Positions 20,500 to 29,146 of a DNA stretch of 64,000 nt are shown here, piece by piece. This DNA comes from Lysinibacillus timonensis (GTDB lineage Bacteria > Bacillota > Bacilli > Bacillales_A > Planococcaceae), in NCBI RefSeq assembly GCF_900291985.1, contig NZ_LT985980.1, positions 2,206,001 through 2,270,000 on the forward strand. Reading direction: 5' to 3'. A model generated the notes under the pieces. That model had not been told where the DNA came from. It did not search any database and saw only the letters and a list, made by a program, of their open reading frames with translations. The position numbers and the translations under genes were made by a program. How positions within the stretch are numbered: the first letter of the stretch is position 1; each line of letters starts with the position of its first letter.

Positions 20500-20712
20500 T
20501 TATTTATGATGATTTTTAGGTTTTTCATCTATCTTATGTTCATTCTGAGGGAATAGAACTGCAGATAGAATACCAGAAAATAATGTACCACTAATGATAA
20601 TTAAAACTTTGTGATATGTTGTCACGTCATTATAATTATTTAAAATAATAATTGATATTATAGCGACTATCACCATTGTTGGAACGACAAACTTCGATCT
20701 CTGCTTCCACAT
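20500..20712 (-). CDS. Small two-helix membrane protein, unknown function
   Basis: A 70-residue protein I do not recognise. After a basic start (MWKQRSKF) come two hydrophobic segments, at about residues 8-25 and 34-53, separated by a short polar loop with Asn and Asp. A charged C-terminal tail rich in Lys and His follows. The ATG at 20712 is preferred over the one at 20718, because AGGAAG is then 8 bases upstream. It is a single-gene unit with a clear terminator. The basic tail suggests both termini are cytoplasmic. Confidence 0.6.
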   Translation of the reverse strand: MWKQRSKFVVPTMVIVAIISIIILNNYNDVTTYHKVLIIISGTLFSGILSAVLFPQNEHKIDEKPKNHHK

Positions 20713-20815
20713 TATCATGACTTCCTTTTCTATTTCATTTCATTATCCTACGTACACTTTAACTAAAATTATTTTACAATGTATGACACAATCAAACAAA
20801 TAATTAAAAAATTTT

Positions 20816-20841
20816 AGCCCGCTCTTAAACTTGAGCGAGCT
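20816..20841 (-). terminator. Terminator after the thioesterase gene
   Basis: Minus strand: AGCTCGCTC, an 8-base loop, GAGCGGGCT, then AAAATTTTTT. It ends the single-gene transcript at 20870-21328. Confidence 0.7.
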
Positions 20842-20869
20842 TTTCAATGTCGACTGACGATATTTTATC

Positions 20870-21328
20870 CTATTTACCTTTTCTTTTTTGTTTTCTTTGT
20901 AATCCTTTTTCAAATAATACTTTCTCTTCCTCAGTTTCAGGATAAATTGGTGGCACTGGAACGGGTTTCCCTTTATCAACTGCAACTGTTGTCACAAATG
21001 ATTCAGTCGTTAACTTCTCTTCACCTGTCCGAAAGTTAATGGCCTTTACTCGAACATATACTTCCATTGACGTTCTTCCAGTGGACGTAACAATTCCTTC
21101 TAACTCTAAGATATCACCCACATTTGCTGGAGATACAAAATCAACCGAATCAAAAGCTGCCGTTACTATTTCACTTTTCGCATGTTTCATACTTGCTATT
21201 GCCGCTACTTCATCAATAAATGCCAGAACTTTTCCACCAAAAATCGACAAGTGATGATTTGTATCCGGCGGTAATACGAGACGTGATTGAATTGTTCTAG
21301 ATTGACTCATAGGTACTGCATTTTCCAT
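20870..21328 (-). CDS. Acyl-CoA thioesterase, hotdog fold (YkhA-like)
   Basis: A 152-residue single hotdog-domain protein. The stretch LPPDTNHHLSIFGGKVLAFIDEVAAIASMKHA is typical of the YciA/BACH/YkhA acyl-CoA hydrolases, with the catalytic-type Asn and Asp. It is followed by VDFVSPANVGDILELEGIV. It should release free fatty acid from acyl-CoA in the cytoplasm. The chain-length preference cannot be read. The C-terminus is basic. The gene stands alone between two opposite-type enzymes, with a terminator after it. Confidence 0.88.
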   Translation of the reverse strand: MENAVPMSQSRTIQSRLVLPPDTNHHLSIFGGKVLAFIDEVAAIASMKHAKSEIVTAAFDSVDFVSPANVGDILELEGIVTSTGRTSMEVYVRVKAINFRTGEEKLTTESFVTTVAVDKGKPVPVPPIYPETEEEKVLFEKGLQRKQKRKGK

Positions 21329-21359
21329 ATCTTGTACATCCTTTTTAAGTTAATTTAGA

Positions 21360-22787
21360 CTATAACGTCGTTTTTATTGTTATCAATTTTAAATCTGTCA
21401 TTTCCTGTACTGCATATTTTATTCCTTCGCGACCATAACCACTGTTCTTAACGCCGCCATAAGGCATATTATCAACACGGAATGTAGGAATATCATTAAT
21501 GACAACGGCCCCAGCCTCTATTTCATCTGCTGCTTTTAATGCATCCGTCAGAACATTTGTATAGATTCCAGCATTTAACCCTAGATCAGATGCATTTACA
21601 AGTTCAATGGCTTCGTCTAATGTTTTATATGGTACAAGAGAAACAATCGGAGCAAACGTTTCTAAACAAACAATTTTCATATTAGATTTTACATTCGTCA
21701 TTACTGTAGGAGTCATCCATCTTTCAGTGAATTCTGCTCCTATTGCAACCTTAGCACCTTGTTCCTTCGCCTCTTCAATCCACAGTTTCATTCGCTCCAC
21801 TTCTTTGGGATGAATCATAGCACTTACATCAACTTTGGGATCCATTGGGTCTCCAACATTTAATTTCTTTGTTTCCTCTACAAATAATTTTGCGAATTGA
21901 TCATAAATAGATTCATGTACATATACTCTTTGCAAGGAAATACAAACTTGACCAGCAAAACCAAATGCTCCTGCAACACAACGAGCTATCACTTTTTCGA
22001 TTGGCGTACTCGGTTCGACAATAACCGCAGCATTTGAACCTAGCTCTAATGTTACTTTTCGTAAACCTACTTTTTCTTTAATTTTCAACCCAACTGCTCC
22101 GCTTCCGGTAAACGTTACTTTTTTCACTAAAGGATGTGTCACAAGTGTATCGCTTAACTCACTACCTGAGCCTGTAACGATTTGCAGAGCACCATCTGGT
22201 AATCCTGCTTCTTTAAAGATTTCTGCCATAACAAGTGCACTTAACGGAGTTTGATTAGCAGGTTTTAATACAACCGTATTTCCAACTGCAAAAGCAGGTC
22301 CTAATTTATGTGCAACTAAGTTAAACGGGAAGTTAAAAGGTGTAATAGCCGAAATTACCCCTAATGGAACTCGTTTTGTAAAGCCTATCCGATCTTTTGT
22401 TCCCGGTGCTGCATCCATCGGAACTGTTTCGCCCATTGATTGTTTTGCAGCCTCAGCTGAAAACTGATAGGTCGCAATCGTTCGATCTATTTCTATTAAT
22501 CCAGCAGAAATTGGTTTGCCCGCTTCTTTTGCTAATATTTCTGCAAGTTCTTGTCTTCTTCCGCGCATGATGTCCACGACTCTATATAATATCTCAGCCC
22601 TCTCATATGCTGTCGTCTTACTAAATGTTAGAAAAGCTTGGTGTGCCCCCTTAATGGCACGTTCAACATCTGATATAGAAGCTTTTGCGACATTTGCAAG
22701 TTTCTCGCCATTATAGGGTGAATTTAACGAATAAGACTGTATCGTATCAACCCACTCACCATTGATCCATAATTTTGTATGTTCCAT
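21360..22787 (-). CDS. NAD(P)-dependent aldehyde dehydrogenase
   Basis: A 475-residue ALDH superfamily enzyme. The Rossmann part has ITPFNFPFNLVAHKLGPAFA and VTFTGSGAVG. The general base Glu is in LELGSN, and the catalytic Cys is in FAGQVCISLQRV. The GQVCIS(L/V)QR form is typical of the lactaldehyde / phosphonoacetaldehyde / sulfoacetaldehyde dehydrogenase branch, not of betaine-aldehyde enzymes, so the substrate may be a small polar aldehyde; this is inference. The ATG at 22787 has AGAGGTG before it. The GTG nine bases earlier is too close to that site. Confidence 0.85.
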   Translation of the reverse strand: MEHTKLWINGEWVDTIQSYSLNSPYNGEKLANVAKASISDVERAIKGAHQAFLTFSKTTAYERAEILYRVVDIMRGRRQELAEILAKEAGKPISAGLIEIDRTIATYQFSAEAAKQSMGETVPMDAAPGTKDRIGFTKRVPLGVISAITPFNFPFNLVAHKLGPAFAVGNTVVLKPANQTPLSALVMAEIFKEAGLPDGALQIVTGSGSELSDTLVTHPLVKKVTFTGSGAVGLKIKEKVGLRKVTLELGSNAAVIVEPSTPIEKVIARCVAGAFGFAGQVCISLQRVYVHESIYDQFAKLFVEETKKLNVGDPMDPKVDVSAMIHPKEVERMKLWIEEAKEQGAKVAIGAEFTERWMTPTVMTNVKSNMKIVCLETFAPIVSLVPYKTLDEAIELVNASDLGLNAGIYTNVLTDALKAADEIEAGAVVINDIPTFRVDNMPYGGVKNSGYGREGIKYAVQEMTDLKLITIKTTL

Positions 22788-22875
22788 GTTCCACACCTCT
22801 ATAAACAGTATTTAAATTCATTTTAACACTGTTTACTCAAAACAAATATTACAACACTGTTCGGATGAGGAAGAA

Positions 22876-23499
22876 CTATATAGCTATTACTTCGTTATAA
22901 TCAGCACTATAAACTGTCGTAATTTGTGTTAATGCTTGTAGATGGTTGCCCATCTTAAATTGATGAGTTCTTAATATCTTATAGTAACTAACCATTATTT
23001 CTGCTTATTGCACAATATCATTAAGTTGGGTTGTTAATAACACAATGTAAGGTATTTCATTATGTGACGTTAAAAATGGATGATGCCGATTCATCTCATC
23101 AAATAATCGTCTAGCTCGCTTTGCATGGTCATACTGGTCTTCTTGAAGGAATAATGATGCGAATACGCAAAAATAATTTGATTTAAATTTTTCCTAACCA
23201 AGTATTTCAACATTTTCAAGTGAACGTTGGATTGCGTATAGTTAATCCTCTTCCTCTTGAAGATATGACGCCAGTTTATATCCTTCCTTTAATCCCAATT
23301 GATATTAATACGACAGCTTCCTAACTTTTTCAATTTCTTGATTAATTCTCTCTAACGCTAAGCCAGCCACTAAAAGGTTTATCCGCTATAGTATATTTAC
23401 AAGTCAATGACAGGAGTAGTTGTTGATCACTCCCTCCAAAAAATTATAGGCCCTATCGTAATTTACCTAGAATGCCAAAATAAATAGCTCACTAACCAT
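22876..23499 (-). pseudogene. Decayed DUF4003-like gene
   Basis: Translated from the ATG at 23499, one minus-strand frame stays coherent for 208 codons but has seven internal stops. Recognisable blocks are MVSELFILAF, YDRAYNFLEGVINNYS, GLKEGYKLASYLQEEED, YDHAKRARRLFDEMNRHH, HPFLTSHNEIPYIVLL and FKMGNHLQALTQI. The HPFLTS plus GNHLQ pair is what I associate with DUF4003 proteins of Bacillales. The intact family is about 320 residues, so the N-terminal part is missing too. The rest of the gap to 23761 holds nothing I recognise. Confidence 0.7.
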
Positions 23500-23761
23500 G
23501 CAATATCACCCTTTCACATTTGTACGATAATTTAAGGTAAATATTTTCATCAGATGGTGTCATTCTCTTGGTATGACTAGCTAAAAATTTGCACAGCAAA
23601 GTACTAATCAACGAAACAGAAGACCCTTTTTACACAACTAACCTTTACTTGATGGATTAAATTAATAAATCTCTTAAATATTTACTATAATTAATAATGG
23701 ATAGATGAATTTTTATTCATTAGAAACTGTTAAGGGGTTTAAGGAGGGGATACAGGAATTA

Positions 23762-23845
23762 TTGAAGAGATTGTATAAATTTAAAGTTTCTATTCTTCTT
23801 ATTATTTTTCAAAATATTCGTAAGAAAAGGGATGAAATAATTTGA
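23762..23845 (+). CDS. Possible 27-residue leader peptide
   Basis: A short frame beginning TTG at 23762. It encodes MKRLYKFKVSILLIIFQ followed by a basic tail, and its TGA stop overlaps the TTG start of the next gene (TTGA). A strong AAGGAGGGG lies 14 bases upstream and a weaker AGGA 4 bases upstream. The peptide has a hydrophobic centre between Lys/Arg-rich ends. It could be a leader that couples translation to the next gene, or simply the reason that gene lacks its own strong ribosome site. Too short to assign by sequence. Confidence 0.35.
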   Translation: MKRLYKFKVSILLIIFQNIRKKRDEII

Positions 23846-24153
23846 ATCAAATCTTCAAGAAAGATGAATTTATTATTACCCCTTTCTATAAAGGGCGAAA
23901 GCAAGAATTTATGGTTGTTAATACGAAAAAGGAGTTCAAAAACGGACACACTCATCTTAAATCCTTTAAGATGGCTAAGTATTTAATTAATCTAGCAAGA
24001 TACAAAAAAATAAATTCTGGTTTGAGACCCTATTTACTAACAAGCTTAACAAGAATCTCGAATGATCTTGAATATATTAATAAATTAGAAGAAGTTCTTG
24101 CCATTAAAAGAAGTAAAGGAAAGAAAGCTTCTTATTTCAATAGAGCTATTTAA
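23842..24153 (+). CDS. Small basic protein, unknown function
   Basis: A 103-residue protein with a TTG start. It is Lys-rich throughout, with KDEFIITPFYKGRKQEFMVV at the front, a central K-N-G-H-T-H-L-K-S-F-K-M-A-K segment, and a helical second half ending in a basic tail. I do not recognise a named domain. No membrane segment or signal is seen. It is monocistronic, apart from the overlapping short frame upstream, and ends at a strong terminator. Its high basic charge is compatible with nucleic-acid binding, but that is only a guess. Confidence 0.6.
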   Translation: MNQIFKKDEFIITPFYKGRKQEFMVVNTKKEFKNGHTHLKSFKMAKYLINLARYKKINSGLRPYLLTSLTRISNDLEYINKLEEVLAIKRSKGKKASYFNRAI

Positions 24154-24164
24154 TACGTCAAACA

Positions 24165-24192
24165 CCGCTTTGAATAAATTTATTCAAAGCGG
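24165..24192 (+). terminator. Terminator after the small basic protein gene
   Basis: A perfect inverted repeat: CCGCTTTGAATAAA with TTTATTCAAAGCGG, followed by CTTCTTCTTT. Confidence 0.85.
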
Positions 24193-24295
24193 CTTCTTCT
24201 TTACCATTGATTTTGGGATTATCTCTCTGCTAAAAGGTAGCTCGCTTAGTAAAAGTTGAGCTTCTATTTTACTTGATTTTGCTACCATAAAATAG

Positions 24296-24476
24296 GCGGA
24301 AAAATTCCGTCTAATATATATCGTGGGTGCAAAGAGTGCGGATTTAAGCGGAGAAATTCCGATTAACCATTCTAATTTAAGCGAAATTCAAAGATTTGGA
24401 TTGGATAACCGGAAAAACTTCCTCTAAATTCGAAAAAATATAGAGATTTCTAAATATAAGCGGAATAGTTCCGTTT
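24296..24476. repeat. Array of four short imperfect palindromes
   Basis: Four copies of a pattern like GCGGAnAAnTTCCG(T/A)TTA start near 24296, 24348, 24408 and 24460, so the spacing is about 52, 60 and 52 bases. The clearest copies are GCGGAAAAATTCCGTC, GCGGAGAAATTCCGATTA and GCGGAATAGTTCCGTTTA. Flanks are AT-rich and no gene is present between 24193 and 24693. The copies are degenerate and the intervals dissimilar, so this is not a CRISPR array. It resembles the short palindromic intergenic repeats seen in related genomes. Confidence 0.6.
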
Positions 24477-24693
24477 ATATATTTCGTGTATAGTAAAATG
24501 ACTACTCGTTATGTTATTTGCTAATTAAAAATCGGGTTAGAAAACATGAGATTCCTTTTCTTATGTTTTGCGCATTTAAAGAGAGCCATTTACAAGACAA
24601 AAGAGCCCGGCTTATTCAATATCTTTATTCAAGAATTTTATAAGTTTTGCCCCAGCCTCGTTCAATTGGAACTCACTTAACAGTTCCTAAAAA

Positions 24694-25053
24694 TCATATT
24701 AGTTGTAATTCCTCTAATTCTTCTTTTGTAAATGCACGGGATCTTGTTAAAAACCGTTTGCCACAAACCCCTTCTAAAGAAAACATCCCGCCACGTCCGT
24801 CAACGACATCAATTATAAGCTGTGTATGCTTCCAGTAATCAAATTGGCTTTTGTGCATATAAAATTGTGCACCGCTAATTTCACCAAGCAACACATCTTG
24901 GTCTCCAATGATTAAATCTCCAACCGGATAACACATTGGACTAGAACCATCGCAACAGCCTCCAGATTGATGAAACATGACAGGGCCGTGTTTCACTTTT
25001 AACTTTTCAATTAGGGCGATGGCTTCATCAGTTGCAAGTACTCGTTCTACCAC
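24694..25053 (-). CDS. DUF779 family protein
   Basis: A 119-residue protein of the DUF779 family. It has FHQSGGCCDGSSPMCYP near residues 28-44, with three Cys, and IIDVVDGRGGMFSLEG further on. Genes of this family commonly follow acetaldehyde/alcohol-linked aldehyde dehydrogenases, as here (20 bases after the ALDH gene). The biochemical role is not settled; the Cys cluster suggests a metal or redox function, which is inference. The GTG start at 25053 has AGGGGG upstream. Confidence 0.85.
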   Translation of the reverse strand: MVERVLATDEAIALIEKLKVKHGPVMFHQSGGCCDGSSPMCYPVGDLIIGDQDVLLGEISGAQFYMHKSQFDYWKHTQLIIDVVDGRGGMFSLEGVCGKRFLTRSRAFTKEELEELQLI

Positions 25054-25073
25054 TTGACTTGCCCCCTTTTAGA

Positions 25074-26609
25074 TTAGAAGAATCCTAATTTATTTGGGCT
25101 GTAGCTAATTAATAAATTTTTCGTTTGTTGATAGTGTTCTAACATCATTTTGTGGTTTTCACGACCAACACCTGACATTTTATAACCTCCGAACGCAGCG
25201 TGCGCAGGGTAAGCGTGGTAGCAATTTGTCCATACGCGTCCAGCTTCAATGCCACGACCAAAACGATATGCAGTGTTGATGTCACGTGTCCAAACACCCG
25301 CACCTAGACCGTATAACGTATCGTTAGCTATTTCAAGAGCTTCTTCTTTTGTTTTGAATGTTGTAACCGCTACAACTGGACCGAAAATTTCTTCTTGGAA
25401 AATGCGCATTTTGTTGTCGCCTTTAAATACAGTTGGCTTAATGTAGTAGCCATCTTTTAGCTCTTCATCTAATTGGTTGCGTTCACCACCAACTAGGCAC
25501 TCTGCACCTTCTTGTTTTCCAATATCTAAATACGATAAAATTTTCTCCATTTGTTCAGAAGATGCTTGTGCACCCATCATCACAGTTGGATCAAGTGGGT
25601 TACCCGTCTTAATGGCCTCCACACGTTTAAGAGCGCGTTCCATAAACTTTTCGTAAATCGATTCTTGGATTAATGCACGAGATGGACAAGTACACACTTC
25701 TCCTTGGTTTAAGGCAAATAATACAAAGCCTTCAATTGCTTTATCTAAAAATTCATCATCTTCCTCAAAAATATCTTCAAAGAAAATGTTTGGTGATTTT
25801 CCGCCTAATTCTAACGTTACAGGGATAAGATTTTGAGACGCATATTGCATAATTAAACGACCAGTAGTTGTCTCACCCGTGAAGGCAATTTTTCCAATAC
25901 GTGGGTTTGAAGCAAGTGGTTTTCCAGCTTCCAAACCAAATCCGTTTACAATATTCACAACACCTGGTGGTAGTAAGTCTTCAATTAACTCCATTAATAC
26001 TAAAATGGATGAAGGTGTCTGTTCGGCTGGTTTTAACACTACACAGTTTCCTGCAGCTAATGCCGGAGCTAATTTCCAAACCGCCATAAGTAATGGGAAG
26101 TTCCAAGGGATAATTTGTCCAACAACACCAATTGGTTCGTGGAAATGATAAGCAACAGTATCATTATCAATTTGGCTAACGCCACCTTCTTGTGCACGAA
26201 TTGCGCCCGCAAAATAACGGAAATGGTCAATTGCTAATGGTAGATCTGCATTTAAAGTCTCTCGAACAGCTTTACCATTTTCCCAAGTTTCAGCAACTGC
26301 TAGCTTTTCTAAATTTTCTTCAATACGGTCTGCAATCTTATTGAGGATATTTGCTCGCTCACTTGGTGAAGTTTTTCCCCAAGATTCTTTCGCCGCGTAT
26401 GCCGCATCTAGCGCAAGTTCAATATCTTCTGCTGTAGAACGCGCTACTTTTGTAAATACTTTACCAGTTACAGGTGTAACATTATCAAAGTATTCCCCAT
26501 TTACAGGTGGTGTCCACTGTCCTCCAATATAATTGTCATACTTTTCTTTGAAGTTTACAATTGCGCCTTCTGTGTTTGGAAATGCATAAGCCATCGTTAA
26601 TACTGACAT
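25074..26609 (-). CDS. Aldehyde dehydrogenase, AldA/ExaC (acetaldehyde) type
   Basis: A 511-residue NAD-dependent ALDH. It has [31 protein letters not shown], the general base in [15 protein letters not shown], and the catalytic Cys in [14 protein letters not shown]. The CTCPSR sequence and the C-terminal [18 protein letters not shown] tail are characteristic of the acetaldehyde dehydrogenase branch that partners with DUF779. It is expected to oxidise acetaldehyde or similar aldehydes to acids. It is transcribed with the DUF779 gene and has GGGGAG upstream of the ATG. Confidence 0.9.
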   Translation of the reverse strand: MSVLTMAYAFPNTEGAIVNFKEKYDNYIGGQWTPPVNGEYFDNVTPVTGKVFTKVARSTAEDIELALDAAYAAKESWGKTSPSERANILNKIADRIEENLEKLAVAETWENGKAVRETLNADLPLAIDHFRYFAGAIRAQEGGVSQIDNDTVAYHFHEPIGVVGQIIPWNFPLLMAVWKLAPALAAGNCVVLKPAEQTPSSILVLMELIEDLLPPGVVNIVNGFGLEAGKPLASNPRIGKIAFTGETTTGRLIMQYASQNLIPVTLELGGKSPNIFFEDIFEEDDEFLDKAIEGFVLFALNQGEVCTCPSRALIQESIYEKFMERALKRVEAIKTGNPLDPTVMMGAQASSEQMEKILSYLDIGKQEGAECLVGGERNQLDEELKDGYYIKPTVFKGDNKMRIFQEEIFGPVVAVTTFKTKEEALEIANDTLYGLGAGVWTRDINTAYRFGRGIEAGRVWTNCYHAYPAHAAFGGYKMSGVGRENHKMMLEHYQQTKNLLISYSPNKLGFF

Positions 26610-26647
26610 GTGTTTCTTCTCCCCTTTATCCTTTTATTCTTCCAACA

Positions 26648-26683
26648 CCTTTTAGGACTCACTTCCCCAAGCTACTAAAAAGG
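26648..26683. promoter_or_regulatory. Inverted repeat upstream of the ALDH gene
   Basis: CCTTTTAG and CTAAAAAGG arms about 20 bases apart, 40-75 bases upstream of the ALDH start. It could be an operator or a 5'-leader hairpin. The gap to the divergent rluF-type gene holds nothing else clear. Confidence 0.3.
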
Positions 26684-26896
26684 TATTTGTATATATATAT
26701 TTATTAAGTTGGTAAAATATATCTAGAAGTTATATTTTTTTTATAGAAATCGTTCGACAAAAAGGAAAGGGATTTGATAGGGATTATTTAAAATAGACTA
26801 TAGTAAAAGAAGTACGTGAATGTGAGAATGAAACCATGTCAACAATAGTAAAGCCAAAAATAAATTTATACTATATATAAGGCAATAGGAGAGTTT

Positions 26897-27604
26897 ATGA
26901 GAATCAATAAATATTTAAGCGAAACAGGAATTGTTTCAAGAAGAGGCGCAGATAAATTAATCGAAGAAGGAAAAGTAACCATTAACGGACAACTTGCAAC
27001 AGTTGGAAGCCAAGTTGAAGATGGTGATACGGTTTGTGTAGATGGAAAACCAGTTAAAAAAGAAGAACAACTTGTTTACATTGTGTTAAATAAACCCGTT
27101 GGCATTACCAGTACAACAGAAAGGCATGTAAAAGGAAACGTTGTTGATTTTGTTGGACATTCGAAACGAATCTTTCACATTGGTAGACTGGATAAAGATT
27201 CTGAAGGGCTATTGTTACTCACAAATGATGGTGATATTGTGAACGAAATTTTACGTGCAGAGAATCATCACGAAAAAGAATATGTTGTACAAGTTGATAA
27301 GCCGATTACCGAATCATTTATAAAACGAATGTCTTCCGGTGTTGAAATTTTAGATACTAAAACTTTACCTTGTAAGGTGGAAAAAGTCTCATCACATGTG
27401 TTCAAAATAATCTTAGAGCAAGGTCTTAATAGGCAAATTCGTCGTATGTGTTCTGCATTGGGATACTCTGTTAGACGACTGCAAAGAATTCGTATTATGA
27501 ACATCCATCTCGGCAACTTAAAAATTGGCCAATGGAGAGATTTAACGGAAAAAGAACGGACTGAGTTATTTAATTTACTAAATTACACTCCCAAACAACA
27601 ATAA
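26897..27604 (+). CDS. rluF: 23S rRNA pseudouridine synthase, RluF-type
   Basis: A 235-residue RsuA/RluB/RluF family enzyme. The N-terminal S4 RNA-binding domain (about 1-60) starts [19 protein letters not shown]. The catalytic Asp is in [20 protein letters not shown] (about residues 94-113). The C-terminal [26 protein letters not shown] is closest to RluF, which modifies 23S U2604. The subfamily call rests on sequence feel, and RluB/RsuA remain alternatives. It is the only plus-strand gene in this stretch and has AGGAGAG before the ATG. Confidence 0.82.
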   Translation: MRINKYLSETGIVSRRGADKLIEEGKVTINGQLATVGSQVEDGDTVCVDGKPVKKEEQLVYIVLNKPVGITSTTERHVKGNVVDFVGHSKRIFHIGRLDKDSEGLLLLTNDGDIVNEILRAENHHEKEYVVQVDKPITESFIKRMSSGVEILDTKTLPCKVEKVSSHVFKIILEQGLNRQIRRMCSALGYSVRRLQRIRIMNIHLGNLKIGQWRDLTEKERTELFNLLNYTPKQQ

Positions 27605-27610
27605 AAAAGA

Positions 27611-27642
27611 GCGATTCTTAAATCATTAGACTTAAGAATCGC
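27611..27642. terminator. Bidirectional terminator between rluF and livF
   Basis: GCGATTCTTAA / TTAAGAATCGC stem with a 10-base loop. It has A-runs on one side and CTTTTCTTT on the other, between two convergent genes. Confidence 0.8.
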
Positions 27643-27657
27643 CTTTTCTTTGACTAC

Positions 27658-28365
27658 TTATATTCCACCAAGATAAGCCGCTTTTACTTCTTCACTCTCT
27701 TGAAGTTCTTTCGCCGTTCCACTTAAAACAATTTTGCCCGTTTCAAGAACATATGCACGATCTGCAATGGAAAGAGCCATATGTGCGTTCTGCTCAACTA
27801 ATAAAACAGTTGTTCCTTGTTTGTTAACCATTTGTATAATCTCAAAAATTTGCTTAACAATAAGTGGAGCTAATCCCATTGACGGCTCGTCTAATAAAAG
27901 TAATTTCGGTTTTGCCATAAGCGCGCGACCCATTGCGAGCATCTGTTGTTCTCCACCAGAAAGTGTCCCAGAAAGTTGTTTACGTCGTTCATCTAATCTT
28001 GGAAACAATTCATATACAGAGGCTAAATCTTTTTTAATACTGTCACGATCTTTTCTTATAAAAGCACCTAGTTCAAGATTTTCTTCAACCGACATATTTG
28101 CGAATACCCGTCGCCCTTCCGGAACTTGTGATATCCCACTTTTTACTATTGCCTGTGCCGGTTTACCAGCTATTTGTTCGGTTTGATACGTAATTTGCCC
28201 ATTTTTCGGTTTTAACAGTCCAGACAATGTCTTTAAAAGTGTTGATTTCCCAGCACCATTTGCACCAATTAATGTGACAATTTCACCTTCATTAACCTCC
28301 AAGGAGACATCTTTCAATGCATGAATATTGCCATAGTATACATCGATGTTATTTACTTTTAGCAT
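27658..28365 (-). CDS. livF: Branched-chain amino acid ABC transporter ATPase LivF
   Basis: A 235-residue ATPase. It has Walker A GANGAGKST (about 36-44), signature LSGGEQQMLAMGRAL, Walker B LLLLDEPSMGLAP and the switch His region. The MSVEENLELGAF and LVEQNAHMALSIADRAYVLE sequences are typical of LivF. The ATG at 28365 lies 1 base after the livG stop, with GAGGAGG inside livG. The open frame upstream of it is not needed. Last gene of the livKHMGF unit. Confidence 0.95.
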   Translation of the reverse strand: MLKVNNIDVYYGNIHALKDVSLEVNEGEIVTLIGANGAGKSTLLKTLSGLLKPKNGQITYQTEQIAGKPAQAIVKSGISQVPEGRRVFANMSVEENLELGAFIRKDRDSIKKDLASVYELFPRLDERRKQLSGTLSGGEQQMLAMGRALMAKPKLLLLDEPSMGLAPLIVKQIFEIIQMVNKQGTTVLLVEQNAHMALSIADRAYVLETGKIVLSGTAKELQESEEVKAAYLGGI

Positions 28366-28366
28366 T

Positions 28367-29146
28367 TTACTCAACAACCTCCTCACCAAGGTAAGCTTCA
28401 ATTACTTTTGGATTATTTCGAATCTCATCTGGTGTTCCGTCTGCAATTAATTGACCATGGTCAAGCACATAAATTCTCTCACAAATTCCCATTACTAAAT
28501 GCATATCATGTTCAATTAAAAGAATAGTTAAATCAAATTCCTTTCGAATAAAGGCAATTAACTCCATTAAGTCATGTGTTTCTTGAGGATTCATCCCGGC
28601 TGCAGGTTCATCAAGCAATAATAATTTAGGATGGGCAGCAAGTGCACGCGCTATTTCCAAACGACGTTGCATCCCATATGGTAAATTTTTAGCTAGCTCG
28701 TCCTTATACTTATCCAAGCCAAAAATCTTTAGGAAATCAATTGATTGCTTTTCCATTTCAACTTCGCCTTTAAAATGACTTGGCAAACGCAAAATTGAAG
28801 AAAGAATGGAATGTTTCGCGAGCTGATGATTCGCTACCTTAACATTATCTAAAACCGTCATATCTTTAAATAGGCGGATGTTTTGGAACGTACGACTAAC
28901 ACCCAATTTTGTAACCTGGTATGGTTTTAAGCCCTTTATATCTTTTCCGTCAAATGTAATTGTTCCTTCAGTCGGCTGGTATACACCTGTTAACATGTTG
29001 AATGTTGTCGTTTTTCCAGCACCGTTTGGACCAATTAATCCAATTAGTTCACCTTTGTTTAAATACATGTTCACATTTTGAACCGCTTTTAACCCACCAA
29101 ATTGAATACCAACATTATCCGTTTTTAAAAGAAGGTTGTTTGTCAT
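28367..29146 (-). CDS. livG: Branched-chain amino acid ABC transporter ATPase LivG
   Basis: A 259-residue ATPase. It has Walker A GPNGAGKTT (about 39-47), GVSRTFQNIRLFKDMTVLDNV, and the LivG-specific long insert before the signature. The signature loop is degenerate (LPYGMQRRLEIARALA), as is normal for LivG. Walker B is LLLLDEPAAGMNP. It overlaps livM by 4 bases. Confidence 0.95.
   Translation of the reverse strand: MTNNLLLKTDNVGIQFGGLKAVQNVNMYLNKGELIGLIGPNGAGKTTTFNMLTGVYQPTEGTITFDGKDIKGLKPYQVTKLGVSRTFQNIRLFKDMTVLDNVKVANHQLAKHSILSSILRLPSHFKGEVEMEKQSIDFLKIFGLDKYKDELAKNLPYGMQRRLEIARALAAHPKLLLLDEPAAGMNPQETHDLMELIAFIRKEFDLTILLIEHDMHLVMGICERIYVLDHGQLIADGTPDEIRNNPKVIEAYLGEEVVE

Noticed and set aside
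22788-23841. Mobile element explaining the decayed region
   Set aside because: No transposase remnant, terminal repeats or target duplication visible.
24296-24476. CRISPR array
   Set aside because: Copies are short, degenerate and palindromic. The intervals are not of equal length, and there are no cas genes.
24600-24693. Terminator after the DUF779 gene
   Set aside because: The arms GAGCCCGGCTT and GGCTGGGGC pair poorly and are far apart.
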